Part shown: positions 16,590 through 25,644 of the stretch, in pieces | Layout: every line of letters begins with the position of its first letter | How positions within the stretch are numbered: position 1 is the first letter of the stretch | Assembly (NCBI GenBank): GCA_934667625.1 | Contig: CAKUMH010000001.1 | Coordinates: forward strand, 153,333 to 217,332 | Direction: 5' to 3' | DNA length: 64,000 nt | From: an uncultured Elusimicrobiales bacterium | Lineage (GTDB): Bacteria > Elusimicrobiota > Elusimicrobia > Elusimicrobiales > Elusimicrobiaceae | The notes under the pieces: generated by a model | Told to the model about the DNA's origin: nothing | What the model saw: only the letters and a program-made list of their open reading frames with translations | Databases searched by the model: none | Translations under genes and position numbers: made by a program

Positions 16590-17903
16590 ATGAGAATGAT
16601 TGATGTAATTATCAAAAAAAGAAATGGAAAGCCTTTAACCCAAGAGGAATTTAATTTTGTGGCCAACGGGGCCGCGCAGGGCACGGTGCCGGATTATCAA
16701 CTTTCCGCCTTTTTAATGGCCTGTTTTTTAAACCCACTTTCCGATAAAGAAACCGCCTTTTTTACCAAAGCCATGGCACACTCCGGCGGACGCTTGGACT
16801 TTTCCGCCACCAAGCTGCCCAAGGTGGACAAACACTCCACGGGCGGCGTTGGCGACGGGATTTCCATGGCGTTGGCCCCGCTGGTGGCCTGCGGCGGCGT
16901 AGCGGTGCCGATGATGTCCGGCCGTGGGTTGGGGCATACCGGCGGCACGCTTGATAAGCTGGAATCTATGAAGAATTTTGAAGTACGCGTACCCGTTAAA
17001 CTGATTTACCGCCAAATCCAAAAATTAAATGTTTGTATGTTCGGGCAAACCAAGGACCTCGCCCCAGCAGACAAAAAACTCTACTCCCTGCGCGACGCCA
17101 CCGGCACCGTGGAAAGCCGTCCGCTCATCGTGGCGAGCATCCTTTCCAAAAAATATGCCGAAGGCGTGGACAGCCTGCTAATGGACGTGAAATATGGTTC
17201 CGGCGCCTTTATGCAGAAACTGGAAGACAGCCGTAAATTGGCCCGTGCGCTTGTCAACACGGCTAAGCTGTTGGGACTGAAATGCCGCGCGCTGATTACG
17301 TATATGGACCAACCGTTGGGCCGCGCCATCGGCAACGCCAACGAAATGCGCCAGGCCGTCCAAATTTTAAAAGGCAACAAAGAGCTGGCACCCGACTTTT
17401 ACGAACTGCTGATTGAAGAAGCGGCCAATATGCTCGTCATCAGCGGTAAAGTGAAAGACCTCAAAAAGGCCCGCGCGTTAATGGAAGAAAAAATTGAAAA
17501 CGGCGAAGCGGCCGCCAAACTGCGCGAAATGGTCAAATGGCAGGGCGGAGACCCCAAAGCCGTGGACGATCCGGAAGCATACTTTAAAGATGCTAAGCTT
17601 AAGTTTGAGTTTAAGGCTCCCGCGGCCGGGTACGTACAGCACATTGACGCCAAAACCGCCGGTATGGCAGGCGTGCTGCTCGGCGCTGGGCGCAACACCA
17701 TGGAGGATGCCATTGATTACGGCGCCGGCATTTGGCTGGACAAAAAATCTGGCGACGCCGTTAAAAAGGGCGACGTGATTGCTACGATCTATGCCTCCGA
17801 CAAAAAGCGCTTGGAGGACGGAGTGGCGCTCTTTAAAACGGCGGTAAAGGTGGGCAAAAAGAAACCGGCCGCCTACAAAATCATCAAAGAAGTTATCAAA
17901 TAA
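16590..17903 (+). CDS. Pyrimidine-nucleoside/thymidine phosphorylase
   Basis: 437 residues. Phosphorolysis of thymidine, uridine or deoxyuridine to the base and (deoxy)ribose 1-phosphate. The phosphate/substrate signature KHSTGGVGDGIS is present, followed by SGRGLGHTGGTLDKLE, the typical segment ATGTVESRPLIVASILSKK, and a C-terminal domain with the lipoyl-like fold (GDAVKKGDVIATIYA). Length and motifs fit the homodimeric bacterial enzyme (pdp/deoA); I cannot separate those two specificities. The start at ATG 16590 has an excellent ribosome site (AAGGAGG, 16575-16581). With the nucleoside phosphorylase at 23273 it points to nucleoside salvage. Confidence 0.93.
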   Translation: MRMIDVIIKKRNGKPLTQEEFNFVANGAAQGTVPDYQLSAFLMACFLNPLSDKETAFFTKAMAHSGGRLDFSATKLPKVDKHSTGGVGDGISMALAPLVACGGVAVPMMSGRGLGHTGGTLDKLESMKNFEVRVPVKLIYRQIQKLNVCMFGQTKDLAPADKKLYSLRDATGTVESRPLIVASILSKKYAEGVDSLLMDVKYGSGAFMQKLEDSRKLARALVNTAKLLGLKCRALITYMDQPLGRAIGNANEMRQAVQILKGNKELAPDFYELLIEEAANMLVISGKVKDLKKARALMEEKIENGEAAAKLREMVKWQGGDPKAVDDPEAYFKDAKLKFEFKAPAAGYVQHIDAKTAGMAGVLLGAGRNTMEDAIDYGAGIWLDKKSGDAVKKGDVIATIYASDKKRLEDGVALFKTAVKVGKKKPAAYKIIKEVIK

Positions 17904-17922
17904 AAATTCGTTACTGCATGAA

Positions 17923-17955
17923 AACCCCGGGCCATGAATTTGACGGCCCGGGGTT
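17923..17955. terminator. Terminator of pyrimidine-nucleoside phosphorylase
   Basis: An 11-bp GC-rich stem AACCCCGGGCC / GGCCCGGGGTT (17923-17933, 17945-17955) followed by CTTTCTT. It also lies at the end of the convergent gene. Confidence 0.85.
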
Positions 17956-17975
17956 CTTTCTTGGTACAGGATAAA

Positions 17976-20195
17976 TTAATTTTGGGAAGCTTCCGGCGCG
18001 GTTGCAGTCGGTTTCTTTTTAAACAACCCCCACAAGCCGCCCAGCCCTTTTTTAACAGAGCGGCTGGCCACATTGTTGCCAATTCCTTGCAGGACCAAAG
18101 ACGAAACAGACCCTGTCAGGCTCATGTTCCCCTGGGGATCTTCCACCGTTCCCCCCACCTTAAGCTGCAGTGGCATAATGCCGTCCGCCTCGTGTTTTCC
18201 GGGGGCGGCCTGGACGGTCATATCCAATTTACCTGTATTAAAATCCGTGGTTCCCGCTACCATAAAGGACATCGTGTCCGACACAAAACTTCCGTTCTTT
18301 ACGTCGGCTACACCGTTTTGAAAGGACACCTTGGTTTCCAGCTTGTCGTAAGCCATTTTGCCGTTTACACGGCGTTTGGACGGAGGCACGCGGATTTCCA
18401 TAGGCTGTCCGTCGGGCCCGAGCACGGTTTGCACCTCACCTGCGGCTGGGTCTTGCGCGTTATCCGAACCACTCACCGCAGAAACCATACCGCTACCAAT
18501 GCCGTCCAGTACGGAAAAAACATTGAGCGAATTGAATACTTTTCCCACCACATTTAACGATAAAAAGAGTACCTTCGTCAGCGCGTTGGCATTGGTTAAA
18601 TGGTATAAATCCTTAATTTCTCCTTTCCCCATGGAGAGCGCCAACGTGCCCTGCGCTTGCTTTAAATCCGGCGTGAGACCCGTTAAATCGGCTGTAAAAT
18701 CAATGGACGAGCCGTCCACATAAGGCACGTCCAGCTCTTGCACCTGCACGTGCGCCTGCACGGAAACGGGCGGAAGGTTCCAGCTTTGCGGAGCCTTTTG
18801 CTCCAAGCGGGCATCCGGCACAAAATCCGTTTCCGCGGCGGGAAGCTGCTTGGGCGCTACCACAACTAATTTTTTAAAGAATACATTTACCTTGGCAAAT
18901 AACTCCTGCACGGTTTGGGCGGCGGAAAGGGTGACCTCAAAGGGGGCCCGGTTAAAACGACCGGAAATTTCCGCCGTGCCATGGCCCGTGTTCCAAAGTT
19001 TGGTTTCTTCGGCATTCAGCTTGGCCTTCACCTGCGAAAAATGCCCGGCAGCGGCAACAAAAACGCCGCCGTCCTGCAAGGATACTTTTGCACTTGATTG
19101 CTGAGCATCTGCCTGTACGCTGGCAGTTAGTGTGCCTGTTGGTTGGTATTGTTTTTGCCACTGCGGGAAAGAGGCCACGGCCTGCGCCACATCCGTTTGC
19201 AGATTTAGCTGGGCGGCATAATCGGTTTTTTTACCCCAAGAATACTGCCCTTGGGCCGTTACTTTTACCCCCGGGACAGAAAGTGCCAAATGTGCGAGCT
19301 GGCCGCGATCTGCTTGAAGGTGCCCGTCAACAGACAGGCGGGCCTTCGGGAACATAAACGAAGGCACGTCTGTCACAAAAAAAGCCAAGGTGTTAGACGA
19401 CAAGGGAGACGCCGTGAGCTGTGCGGAAAATTGGGGGGCGTTAAAGTTATGCGCGCGGGCTTTTACTTGAACGGAAGAATCTTTGGTTTGCAGTGAAAGA
19501 TTTTCCACCTCGGCAAATGCTTGCGAAAAATCCAAACCGGCTAAATGCGCCTTTACACGCCCGTCCGCCCAAACGGTAAAAGTGTCCGCGGGCTTTTCGT
19601 AAGACAGCGCCCCGCGCAGCGTGAGGGAAAAGGCCCGGTTCAGACCGAAATCCTGCACGGCGAAACGCCCATCGGAAAGCGTCACCCGTTCCGGGGCCCC
19701 TTCGCGGCGGAAGGATAATTTGACATTTTGGAGCAGAAAACGATGCACGCTAATATTCAGCGGCAAGGAAGAAGAATTGGGATCCGTTTTCGTCTGCTCT
19801 TTTGGGGAGGCGGCAAAACCGTTTATGTGACCGAATTTGTCCTGCACGATATCGGCCGAAACATCCGTTACCGCCACCAAGGGCAATTTTAAATGCCCGT
19901 GCAGCAGGTGATACAAGGACCACCGCACCCGCAAACGCCCCACCGAAACAAAATCTCCCTGTGAAAAACCGCCCGGCTGGGCAATTTCCAAACCGTCCAG
20001 TTTTAACCCCAAAAAACTGAGAGAGAGTTTTTTGACATGTACTTCCCGCGCAAGCGCCACAGACAGCTGGTGTTCCGCCCGCCCCCGCAGCCATTCGCTG
20101 GAAGACACACACCGCAGGGATAAGTCTGCCCCCAATCCCACAAGCCCCGCACAAACGAACAGCCAGGCGATTATCCGCATCCATTTATTTTTCAT
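17976..20195 (-). CDS. AsmA-family protein (outer-membrane biogenesis/lipid-transfer type)
   Basis: 739 residues anchored by one N-terminal helix (MRIIAWLFVCAGLVGLGADL) and otherwise periplasmic, with long stretches of beta-rich repeats. The N-terminal segment VHVKKLSLSFLGLKLDGLEI followed by the phrase FVSVGRLRVRWSLYHLLHG is the AsmA/TamB-like chorein start. The C-terminal region (KLDMTVQAAP, LQLKVGGTVEDP) matches the AsmA C-terminal domain. Such proteins help move lipids to, or control assembly of, the outer membrane. The start ATG at 20195 lies inside the end of queH (11-bp overlap), so the two are transcribed together; the more upstream in-frame start would lie deep in queH. Confidence 0.83.
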   Translation of the reverse strand: MKNKWMRIIAWLFVCAGLVGLGADLSLRCVSSSEWLRGRAEHQLSVALAREVHVKKLSLSFLGLKLDGLEIAQPGGFSQGDFVSVGRLRVRWSLYHLLHGHLKLPLVAVTDVSADIVQDKFGHINGFAASPKEQTKTDPNSSSLPLNISVHRFLLQNVKLSFRREGAPERVTLSDGRFAVQDFGLNRAFSLTLRGALSYEKPADTFTVWADGRVKAHLAGLDFSQAFAEVENLSLQTKDSSVQVKARAHNFNAPQFSAQLTASPLSSNTLAFFVTDVPSFMFPKARLSVDGHLQADRGQLAHLALSVPGVKVTAQGQYSWGKKTDYAAQLNLQTDVAQAVASFPQWQKQYQPTGTLTASVQADAQQSSAKVSLQDGGVFVAAAGHFSQVKAKLNAEETKLWNTGHGTAEISGRFNRAPFEVTLSAAQTVQELFAKVNVFFKKLVVVAPKQLPAAETDFVPDARLEQKAPQSWNLPPVSVQAHVQVQELDVPYVDGSSIDFTADLTGLTPDLKQAQGTLALSMGKGEIKDLYHLTNANALTKVLFLSLNVVGKVFNSLNVFSVLDGIGSGMVSAVSGSDNAQDPAAGEVQTVLGPDGQPMEIRVPPSKRRVNGKMAYDKLETKVSFQNGVADVKNGSFVSDTMSFMVAGTTDFNTGKLDMTVQAAPGKHEADGIMPLQLKVGGTVEDPQGNMSLTGSVSSLVLQGIGNNVASRSVKKGLGGLWGLFKKKPTATAPEASQN

Positions 20196-20742
20196 CTTTT
20201 CCCCGGCGGCTGTATTTGCAGCCGCAATACTCCTGCTTATAGAGGGCCCATTCTTTAATGAGCGTTTGGCGTCGCTCCTCCAGCCCGCTCTTGCGCCAAT
20301 TAATGGCGTAATAAGGCTTTCCCACAGCCATCCACACTTGCCGCGCAGACGCATTTACCTGCTCAAAATCCTTGTAGCGGGACACCCCCAAAACCGACGT
20401 GACCGCCGCATATTTGTGCTTTAACGCATATTCCTGCGCTTTTTTTAAGCGCATATAAAAACATACCGAGCACCGCTTGCCACGCTCCGGCTCCGCCTCC
20501 AGTCCTTTGACGGCTTCGTCCCATTCCTGGGGCTCATAGGGGAGTTCTACAAAGGGAACACCAAACCGCTCGCAGAACCGTTTTTGCTCGTCGCGCCGTT
20601 TTTCGTATTCGGCCTGCGGGTAAATGTTGGGGTTATAAAATAAAATAGTTGCGTCCACCCCGTCTTGGGCCAATTTTTCAATCACCGCGCAGGAACAGGG
20701 GGCACAACAGGATAAAACAAGTACTTTTCCGGGGAAATTCAT
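20185..20742 (-). CDS. queH: Epoxyqueuosine reductase QueH
   Basis: 185 residues, the last step of queuosine tRNA modification (epoxyqueuosine to queuosine) in bacteria that lack QueG. Cysteine motifs of the QueH/DUF208 family bind an iron-sulfur cluster and metal: SCCAPCSC near the N-terminus, KRCSVCFYMRLKKA in the middle, and EYCGCKYS at the end. The conserved LFYNPNIYPQAEYEKR is also present. It overlaps the downstream AsmA gene by 11 bp. The start ATG (20740-20742) lies 6 bp after TAAAAT on the minus strand (20749-20754) with no ribosome site, so it is probably leaderless. Confidence 0.93.
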   Translation of the reverse strand: MNFPGKVLVLSCCAPCSCAVIEKLAQDGVDATILFYNPNIYPQAEYEKRRDEQKRFCERFGVPFVELPYEPQEWDEAVKGLEAEPERGKRCSVCFYMRLKKAQEYALKHKYAAVTSVLGVSRYKDFEQVNASARQVWMAVGKPYYAINWRKSGLEERRQTLIKEWALYKQEYCGCKYSRRGKDEK

Positions 20743-20816
20743 ATATAAATTTTATCAAAATAGGAGAAAGGTTCCACGGTTTTTACAGCGGCGCTTTGGA
20801 TTAGATTTTTTTGACG

Positions 20817-20848
20817 CAAAAAGAAGGAGCCGCACGCGCAGCTCCTTC
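20817..20848 (-). terminator. Terminator of corA
   Basis: The stem GAAGGAGC / GCTCCTTC (20823-20830, 20841-20848) is followed on the minus strand by a T run. Confidence 0.8.
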
Positions 20849-20870
20849 CTAAGCAAAAAACAAAGGCAAA

Positions 20871-21785
20871 CTACCAGTTTTTGTGCCGCCAGAACATCAT
20901 CACCAGCCACACCAAAATTAAACAAACGCCCATTAACATCCAAAACGCGTCCGGGTGATTGGCGAGGGGCAAAGCCACGTTCATACCATAAGCGCTTACC
21001 ACAAAGGTGGGCACCATCATCCAAATGGTGATGACGTTTAGCTTTTTAATCAGCAGGTTTAAATTGTTGTTGACGATAGAGGCACGGGCATCCAAGAGCT
21101 GGGCCAAAATGTTGGAGTAAATATCCGCCTGCGTTTTGCACTGCATATTTTCCACGATGATATCATCCAACATTTCCTCGTCTTTTTCATCAAAGCCGAT
21201 GCGGGCGGAAAGGTTGCGCGTTTTTTCAAACACGAAGCCGTTGGAAGTGATAGCTTCGGCATAGTACACCAAGCTTTTTACCAAGCTAAATAAGTTAAGC
21301 AGGTAGGTGTTATCCATAGACTCAGTGATTTTATCCTCAATTTCTTCCGAGATCATATGAATAATGCGCAGGTGTTCCACGTAGTGCGAAATGGAGTTGT
21401 ACACCAGTTTTAAAAATACTTCTTTAATGGACGAAACCGAGTGAAAGCGTTTGCCGACAAACAGCGGAATATCCTCCGCCAGCACGACCACCAATTTATC
21501 CTCAAATAAAAACATGCCGACCGCTGCCACCTTAAATTCCAGCTGGTCCTTGCCGGAATAATTTTTGGGGCGCTTGTAAATCATCACAATGTGTTCGGGC
21601 TCAAATTCCAAGCGGGGCAATTCGTCCGGGTCCAAGGCGGAAGCCAGGGTATGCTCGTCAATTTGGTAAGCATCCACCAAAAAACGCTGTTCCTCCACCG
21701 TGGGGTTGGTGTACACAAACACCTGTGCGACGGAAGAATCCGTTTCCAGCAATTTTTTGTCTTTGATTTCGTATTTTTTGAGCAT
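20871..21785 (-). CDS. corA: CorA-family magnesium/divalent cation transporter
   Basis: 304 residues with a soluble N-terminal alpha/beta domain, a long helical stalk and two C-terminal membrane helices. The first ends in the signature YGMN (in FVVSAYGMNVAL), the selectivity motif of CorA/Mrs2 channels. The very C-terminus is basic (FWRHKNW), as usual. It imports Mg2+ as a pentamer in the inner membrane. It is a single gene with a terminator and no riboswitch seen in the short upstream region. Confidence 0.93.
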   Translation of the reverse strand: MLKKYEIKDKKLLETDSSVAQVFVYTNPTVEEQRFLVDAYQIDEHTLASALDPDELPRLEFEPEHIVMIYKRPKNYSGKDQLEFKVAAVGMFLFEDKLVVVLAEDIPLFVGKRFHSVSSIKEVFLKLVYNSISHYVEHLRIIHMISEEIEDKITESMDNTYLLNLFSLVKSLVYYAEAITSNGFVFEKTRNLSARIGFDEKDEEMLDDIIVENMQCKTQADIYSNILAQLLDARASIVNNNLNLLIKKLNVITIWMMVPTFVVSAYGMNVALPLANHPDAFWMLMGVCLILVWLVMMFWRHKNW

Positions 21786-21851
21786 TTTTCGTCCAAAATT
21801 TCGTCAATATACTTAAATGATAGCACCTAAACACGGCCTTGTAAAGGTTTT

Positions 21852-23207
21852 TTACCGCCCAGCCTTGGCCGCGCGGAGTTCCCCCGCCAAGTAAGTCTGC
21901 GTTTCGCTGAACACGACACCGCGTAAAAGCCACAGGGAAAGAACGTTCGGCACGCACATGACGGCAATAGCGGTGTCGGCCAGTTCCCACACCAGTTTGG
22001 GGCTTAAAAAACCGCCCAGACACATGACAAACAGCCACAAAAAATAGACGGTTTTTTCCACCCGCACGCCCAAGCAGAACTGCGCCGATTTGGCGGTATA
22101 GTAACTCCACCCCACCAAGGTGGAAAAAGCAAACAAGGACAAAGACGCCAACAAAAAGAAAGACCCGCCAGGCAGAGAGGAAAAAGCATCTTCCGCCAGC
22201 TGCGCCCCAAACAAAGCGCCGCCCTGCCAGTCCCCCGCGATTACCACGGCTACGCCGGAAAGCAGACAAATCACCAACGTATCCCAAAACACGGTGGTGG
22301 CGGAAATGAGCCCCTGACGCACCGAATTAGGCGTTTGGGCCGCCGCCGCGGCAATGGCGCCGCTTCCGCTGCCAGCCTCGTTGGAAAGCACCCCGCGGGA
22401 CACACCATAGCGAAGCGCCTCCCTAAGCGTAATACCCACGGCACCGCCCAATATAGCCGTCCCGCTAAAGGCTCCCCTAAAAATGCACCCAATGGCCCAA
22501 GGCAATTTTTCCAAATGCGTCACAATAACCGCCACACAAAGCAGCAAATAAATAACAGCCATCACGGGCACTAACCATTTGCAGAAGGCGGCAATTTTTT
22601 TGACCCCGCCCAAAATCACCAGGCCCGTTAATACCAAAAGCACCGCCGTGGTGCCCCACGCCGGAACTTGGAAAACAGACGCATATACCGCCACCAGCGA
22701 ATTAGTTTGAATGAGCGCGTCGGCCAGCCCCATCAGCGCCGTAGCCGCCGCAAAAACAAGGGCGGTTTTTTTCATATTCAGGCCGTTTTTTAACACATAC
22801 ATCGGGCCGCCCACGTATTCGCCCGCTCCGTTTTTTTCGCGGTATTTAACGGCTAAAACAGCTTCGGCATATTTGGTGGCCATGGCAAAAAAGGCGGAGA
22901 GCATCATCCAAAACAACGCGCCCGGACCACCGGTGGACACCGCCGCCGCCACACCCACAATGTTGCCCGTTCCCACCATAGCCGCCAGCGCAATGACGAG
23001 CGCCCCAAAACTGCTTACGGCGCCGGCCGCGTGGCTCTTTTTAAGCGAAAGCGAAACAGCTGCCCCCAAATGACGTTGAATGCCCTTTAGCTTGCACGTA
23101 AAGTAAACGCTAATGCCCACAATGAGCGCCAACATCGGTACGCCCCATAAAAATGAATTTAATTTTACAACCATTTGCGTGAAGGCCTGCATAAAAGTCG
23201 GTTCCAT
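21852..23207 (-). CDS. Alanine/glycine:cation symporter (AGCS family)
   Basis: 451 residues with about ten to eleven membrane helices. The family signature GSGSGAIAAAAAQT appears after SNEA, and an N-terminal GVPMLALIVGISVYFTCKLK opens the first helix. Members import alanine or glycine with Na+ (AlsT/DagA type). The start is ATG 23205-23207 with AGAGGA upstream. An inverted repeat TAGAGT-ACA-ACTCTA (23242-23256) lies between this gene and the divergent nucleoside phosphorylase and could be a regulator site. Uptake of amino acids agrees with the peptidase and with an amino-acid-using fermentation. Confidence 0.92.
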   Translation of the reverse strand: MEPTFMQAFTQMVVKLNSFLWGVPMLALIVGISVYFTCKLKGIQRHLGAAVSLSLKKSHAAGAVSSFGALVIALAAMVGTGNIVGVAAAVSTGGPGALFWMMLSAFFAMATKYAEAVLAVKYREKNGAGEYVGGPMYVLKNGLNMKKTALVFAAATALMGLADALIQTNSLVAVYASVFQVPAWGTTAVLLVLTGLVILGGVKKIAAFCKWLVPVMAVIYLLLCVAVIVTHLEKLPWAIGCIFRGAFSGTAILGGAVGITLREALRYGVSRGVLSNEAGSGSGAIAAAAAQTPNSVRQGLISATTVFWDTLVICLLSGVAVVIAGDWQGGALFGAQLAEDAFSSLPGGSFFLLASLSLFAFSTLVGWSYYTAKSAQFCLGVRVEKTVYFLWLFVMCLGGFLSPKLVWELADTAIAVMCVPNVLSLWLLRGVVFSETQTYLAGELRAAKAGR

Positions 23208-23272
23208 TCTTCGTCCTCTTTAATTTGCTATAGTATAGGGGTAGAGTACAACTCTAAAATTTTACAAAACTT

Positions 23273-24019
23273 ATGACTATTTTATTTCCAAAAACGAAAA
23301 AAGCTTCTCTGAAAGAAATTTCCACCCCCGCCGGCTATGTACGCCATGTAGCCAGCGGACTGAAACTGCCGTCAAAGGCAATTTTGTGTCCCATTTCGTC
23401 CCTCACGCGGTATGTAGAGGCCCACGCTAAGTACAAAAAGTACAACTGCGAGGCCGATATTTACGTGATGGAAGGCAAAGACCTTTGCTATGTGACGAAT
23501 TTCGGCTCCGGCGCGCCCGGCATGGCGATGGCCTTGGAAGTGTTACTTGCACTGGGCGTAAAAGAAGCGGTTTTCATCGGGCTGGCGGGCGCTCTGCAGG
23601 AGGAAGTGGAACCGGCAGATATGGTGCTGGCCACGGAAGCGTTGTGTGATGACGGAACCTCTCCCTGCTATACCGCCAAAGAAATTTCCACCCCCAACAA
23701 AACCTTGCTGGGCAAGCTGGCCAAGGCCTTAACGGCCCGCGGGAAGAATTTCCATACCGGACGCAACTGGACGACAGATGCTATCTTCCGCGAAACAAAA
23801 GAAGAAGTGAAACACTATCAGAAAAAGGACGTGCTGACCGTGGAAATGGAAACGGCTGCCTTTTACGCCATTTGTGCCAAACGCAGGGCAAAAGGCGTGG
23901 TGGCTTTTGCCGTCAGCGATGTGCTCGCCCATTACAAATGGGAACCACACTTTGGCGAAAAACCGATCTTCCGCGCCTTGGAGGACTTATTTGTGGCGGC
24001 GCAGGAAGCCTTAAAATAG
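23273..24019 (+). CDS. Nucleoside phosphorylase (uridine phosphorylase-like)
   Basis: 248 residues of the trimeric/hexameric nucleoside phosphorylase family. The phosphate-binding region includes NFGSGAPGMAMALE, and the ribose-binding motif EMETAAFYA (in TVEMETAAFYAI) is intact. The fit to uridine phosphorylase is somewhat better than to purine nucleoside phosphorylase, but the base specificity is not certain. No Shine-Dalgarno sequence precedes ATG 23273, and TAAAAT lies 12 bp upstream. It is a single gene ending in a strong terminator and complements the pyrimidine-nucleoside phosphorylase at 16590. Confidence 0.85.
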   Translation: MTILFPKTKKASLKEISTPAGYVRHVASGLKLPSKAILCPISSLTRYVEAHAKYKKYNCEADIYVMEGKDLCYVTNFGSGAPGMAMALEVLLALGVKEAVFIGLAGALQEEVEPADMVLATEALCDDGTSPCYTAKEISTPNKTLLGKLAKALTARGKNFHTGRNWTTDAIFRETKEEVKHYQKKDVLTVEMETAAFYAICAKRRAKGVVAFAVSDVLAHYKWEPHFGEKPIFRALEDLFVAAQEALK

Positions 24020-24035
24020 TTTTGGCTGAGTAGTA

Positions 24036-24071
24036 AAACGCCCCGGGGGCATAAAGCCCCGGGGCGTTTTT
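24036..24071. terminator. Bidirectional terminator
   Basis: A GC-rich stem AACGCCCCGGGG / CCCCGGGGCGTT (about 24037-24067) with flanking A and T runs between two convergent genes. Confidence 0.85.
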
Positions 24072-24085
24072 ATGTGCAGGCAAAA

Positions 24086-25579
24086 TTAGTAGTGTGTTTT
24101 TTCGGGATCTTCCGGCAGCGGTTCTATCTTTTCCAACCGACTCCAAAATTCGTCAATGGACTGGATACGCTCTTTGGGATCCTCTTTGAGGGCATCTTCC
24201 AGCAGCGCATCCACCGCCGGGGGAATGGCGGGGGCCAGTTTGGAGGCGGGAACAATCTTTTTATTGGCAATATCAAAGCCCTTTACCGTCCACGGCACCT
24301 GCCCCACCAAAGCCTCGTACAAGCACAGTGCCAGGGAATACACGTCGCTTTGTTTGCGCATAAAGCCCTTTTGCTGTTCGGGGGCCATGTAGGCAGGCGT
24401 CCCCGCTACGGTGCGGGCGCCCGTTTCGTGATCCACCGATTTTTTTGCAACGCCAAAATCCATCACCTTGGCTTTGTCGTCATCAAAAATCATAATGTTG
24501 CCGGGTTTTAAATCGCAATGGATAATGTCCTGCGAGTGGGCATAATGGAGCCCGCGGCAGACATATTCAAAAATCTTTTTGGCCTTGGAAAAGGGCAGAC
24601 GGCCGTCAATATCCAGGCGGGTTTCCAAGGTTTGGCCGTCCACATATTCAAACACCAAATAGAGTGCGCTTTCGGACTCAATGACCGTGTAAATTTCCAC
24701 GATGCAGGGATGCCGCAAGAGCGCCACCATGCGCGCCTCGGACAAGAACTGTTCCCGCACGTAAGAGCTCCGCACGAGTTCGGGACGCACACGCTTGATG
24801 GCTACTTTGCGCTTGAGTACTTTGTCGTACGCTTCGTACACCTTGCCCATGCCGCCTTCTCCGATTTGGCGGATAAAATCGTACTGTTCCTTTACCTCTA
24901 CCTCGCGGCGGGAAAAGGCATTCTTCGGCCGGTGGAAAACATCTTCATACCGCCAATACACAAACAGCAAAATGGCCACAAAAATAGCTACAAAATACAG
25001 GGCCACCCAGCGCGGCGTGGATTTTTGCGGCGCGGGAGTGACGGGCTTGGGCTTTTCCGGCGCCTTCATGAAGGTTTTTTCGTAAAGTTCTTTTTGTATT
25101 TTCTGTCCCAACAGAGAATCCGGATTTAGCTTAAGAGCCGTATCCAAATCAATCCGGGCGCGTTCGTAATTTTGCAAATGCAGGTACGCATTGGCACGCA
25201 GCAAGTAGGCCCGGGAATCCTGCGGAGCCACGGCAATGGCCTGCCCGGCGGAGTAGATGACATCGTCAAATTTTTCCAGACCGTCATAGGCAATGGCCAA
25301 GAGCAAGTGAAAACGGTTATCTAAAAAGTTCTTGCTGACCAGTGTGTTGATGCGCGAAAGCACCTCGTCATATTTTTTATATTTTAATTTTTCGTATAAG
25401 GCGGAGACTTCGCCGTCGCGGGCTTTTTTGTTAAATACATCCACCTTGGAAAGCGTTTTGGTTTGTGTAGAAAAGTTGCCCCCTACGAGCAGCGCAGACC
25501 CCTGCTTGGCCGGAGCGGCAGAAAGCGCCACTGCACAAAGCAGTAGTCCGCACATAAAAAGGAAACTCTTTCTAAGCAT
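24086..25579 (-). CDS. TPR-containing transmembrane Ser/Thr protein kinase
   Basis: 497 residues in three parts. The first is a signal-like N-terminus with a TPR region (about 55-165, including LLLAIAYDGLEKFDDVIYSA and AYLLRANAYLHLQNYERARI). A single membrane helix follows at 191-209. The last part is a Hanks-type kinase domain (232-485) with the glycine loop GEGGMGKVYEA, Lys262 in VAIKRV, the catalytic HCDLKPGN, the metal-binding DFG and the activation/APE segment GTPAYMAPEQ. HCD instead of HRD is a common bacterial variant. The predicted topology puts TPRs in the periplasm and the kinase in the cytoplasm. The start lies 6 bp after TAGAAT (minus strand 25586-25591), divergent from murI. Confidence 0.92.
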   Translation of the reverse strand: MLRKSFLFMCGLLLCAVALSAAPAKQGSALLVGGNFSTQTKTLSKVDVFNKKARDGEVSALYEKLKYKKYDEVLSRINTLVSKNFLDNRFHLLLAIAYDGLEKFDDVIYSAGQAIAVAPQDSRAYLLRANAYLHLQNYERARIDLDTALKLNPDSLLGQKIQKELYEKTFMKAPEKPKPVTPAPQKSTPRWVALYFVAIFVAILLFVYWRYEDVFHRPKNAFSRREVEVKEQYDFIRQIGEGGMGKVYEAYDKVLKRKVAIKRVRPELVRSSYVREQFLSEARMVALLRHPCIVEIYTVIESESALYLVFEYVDGQTLETRLDIDGRLPFSKAKKIFEYVCRGLHYAHSQDIIHCDLKPGNIMIFDDDKAKVMDFGVAKKSVDHETGARTVAGTPAYMAPEQQKGFMRKQSDVYSLALCLYEALVGQVPWTVKGFDIANKKIVPASKLAPAIPPAVDALLEDALKEDPKERIQSIDEFWSRLEKIEPLPEDPEKTHY

Positions 25580-25644
25580 AAGGATATTCTAGCACAAAGA
25601 AAGGCTTTTGTCCCAACCGGGCCATAATTACTATAATAGGAATT

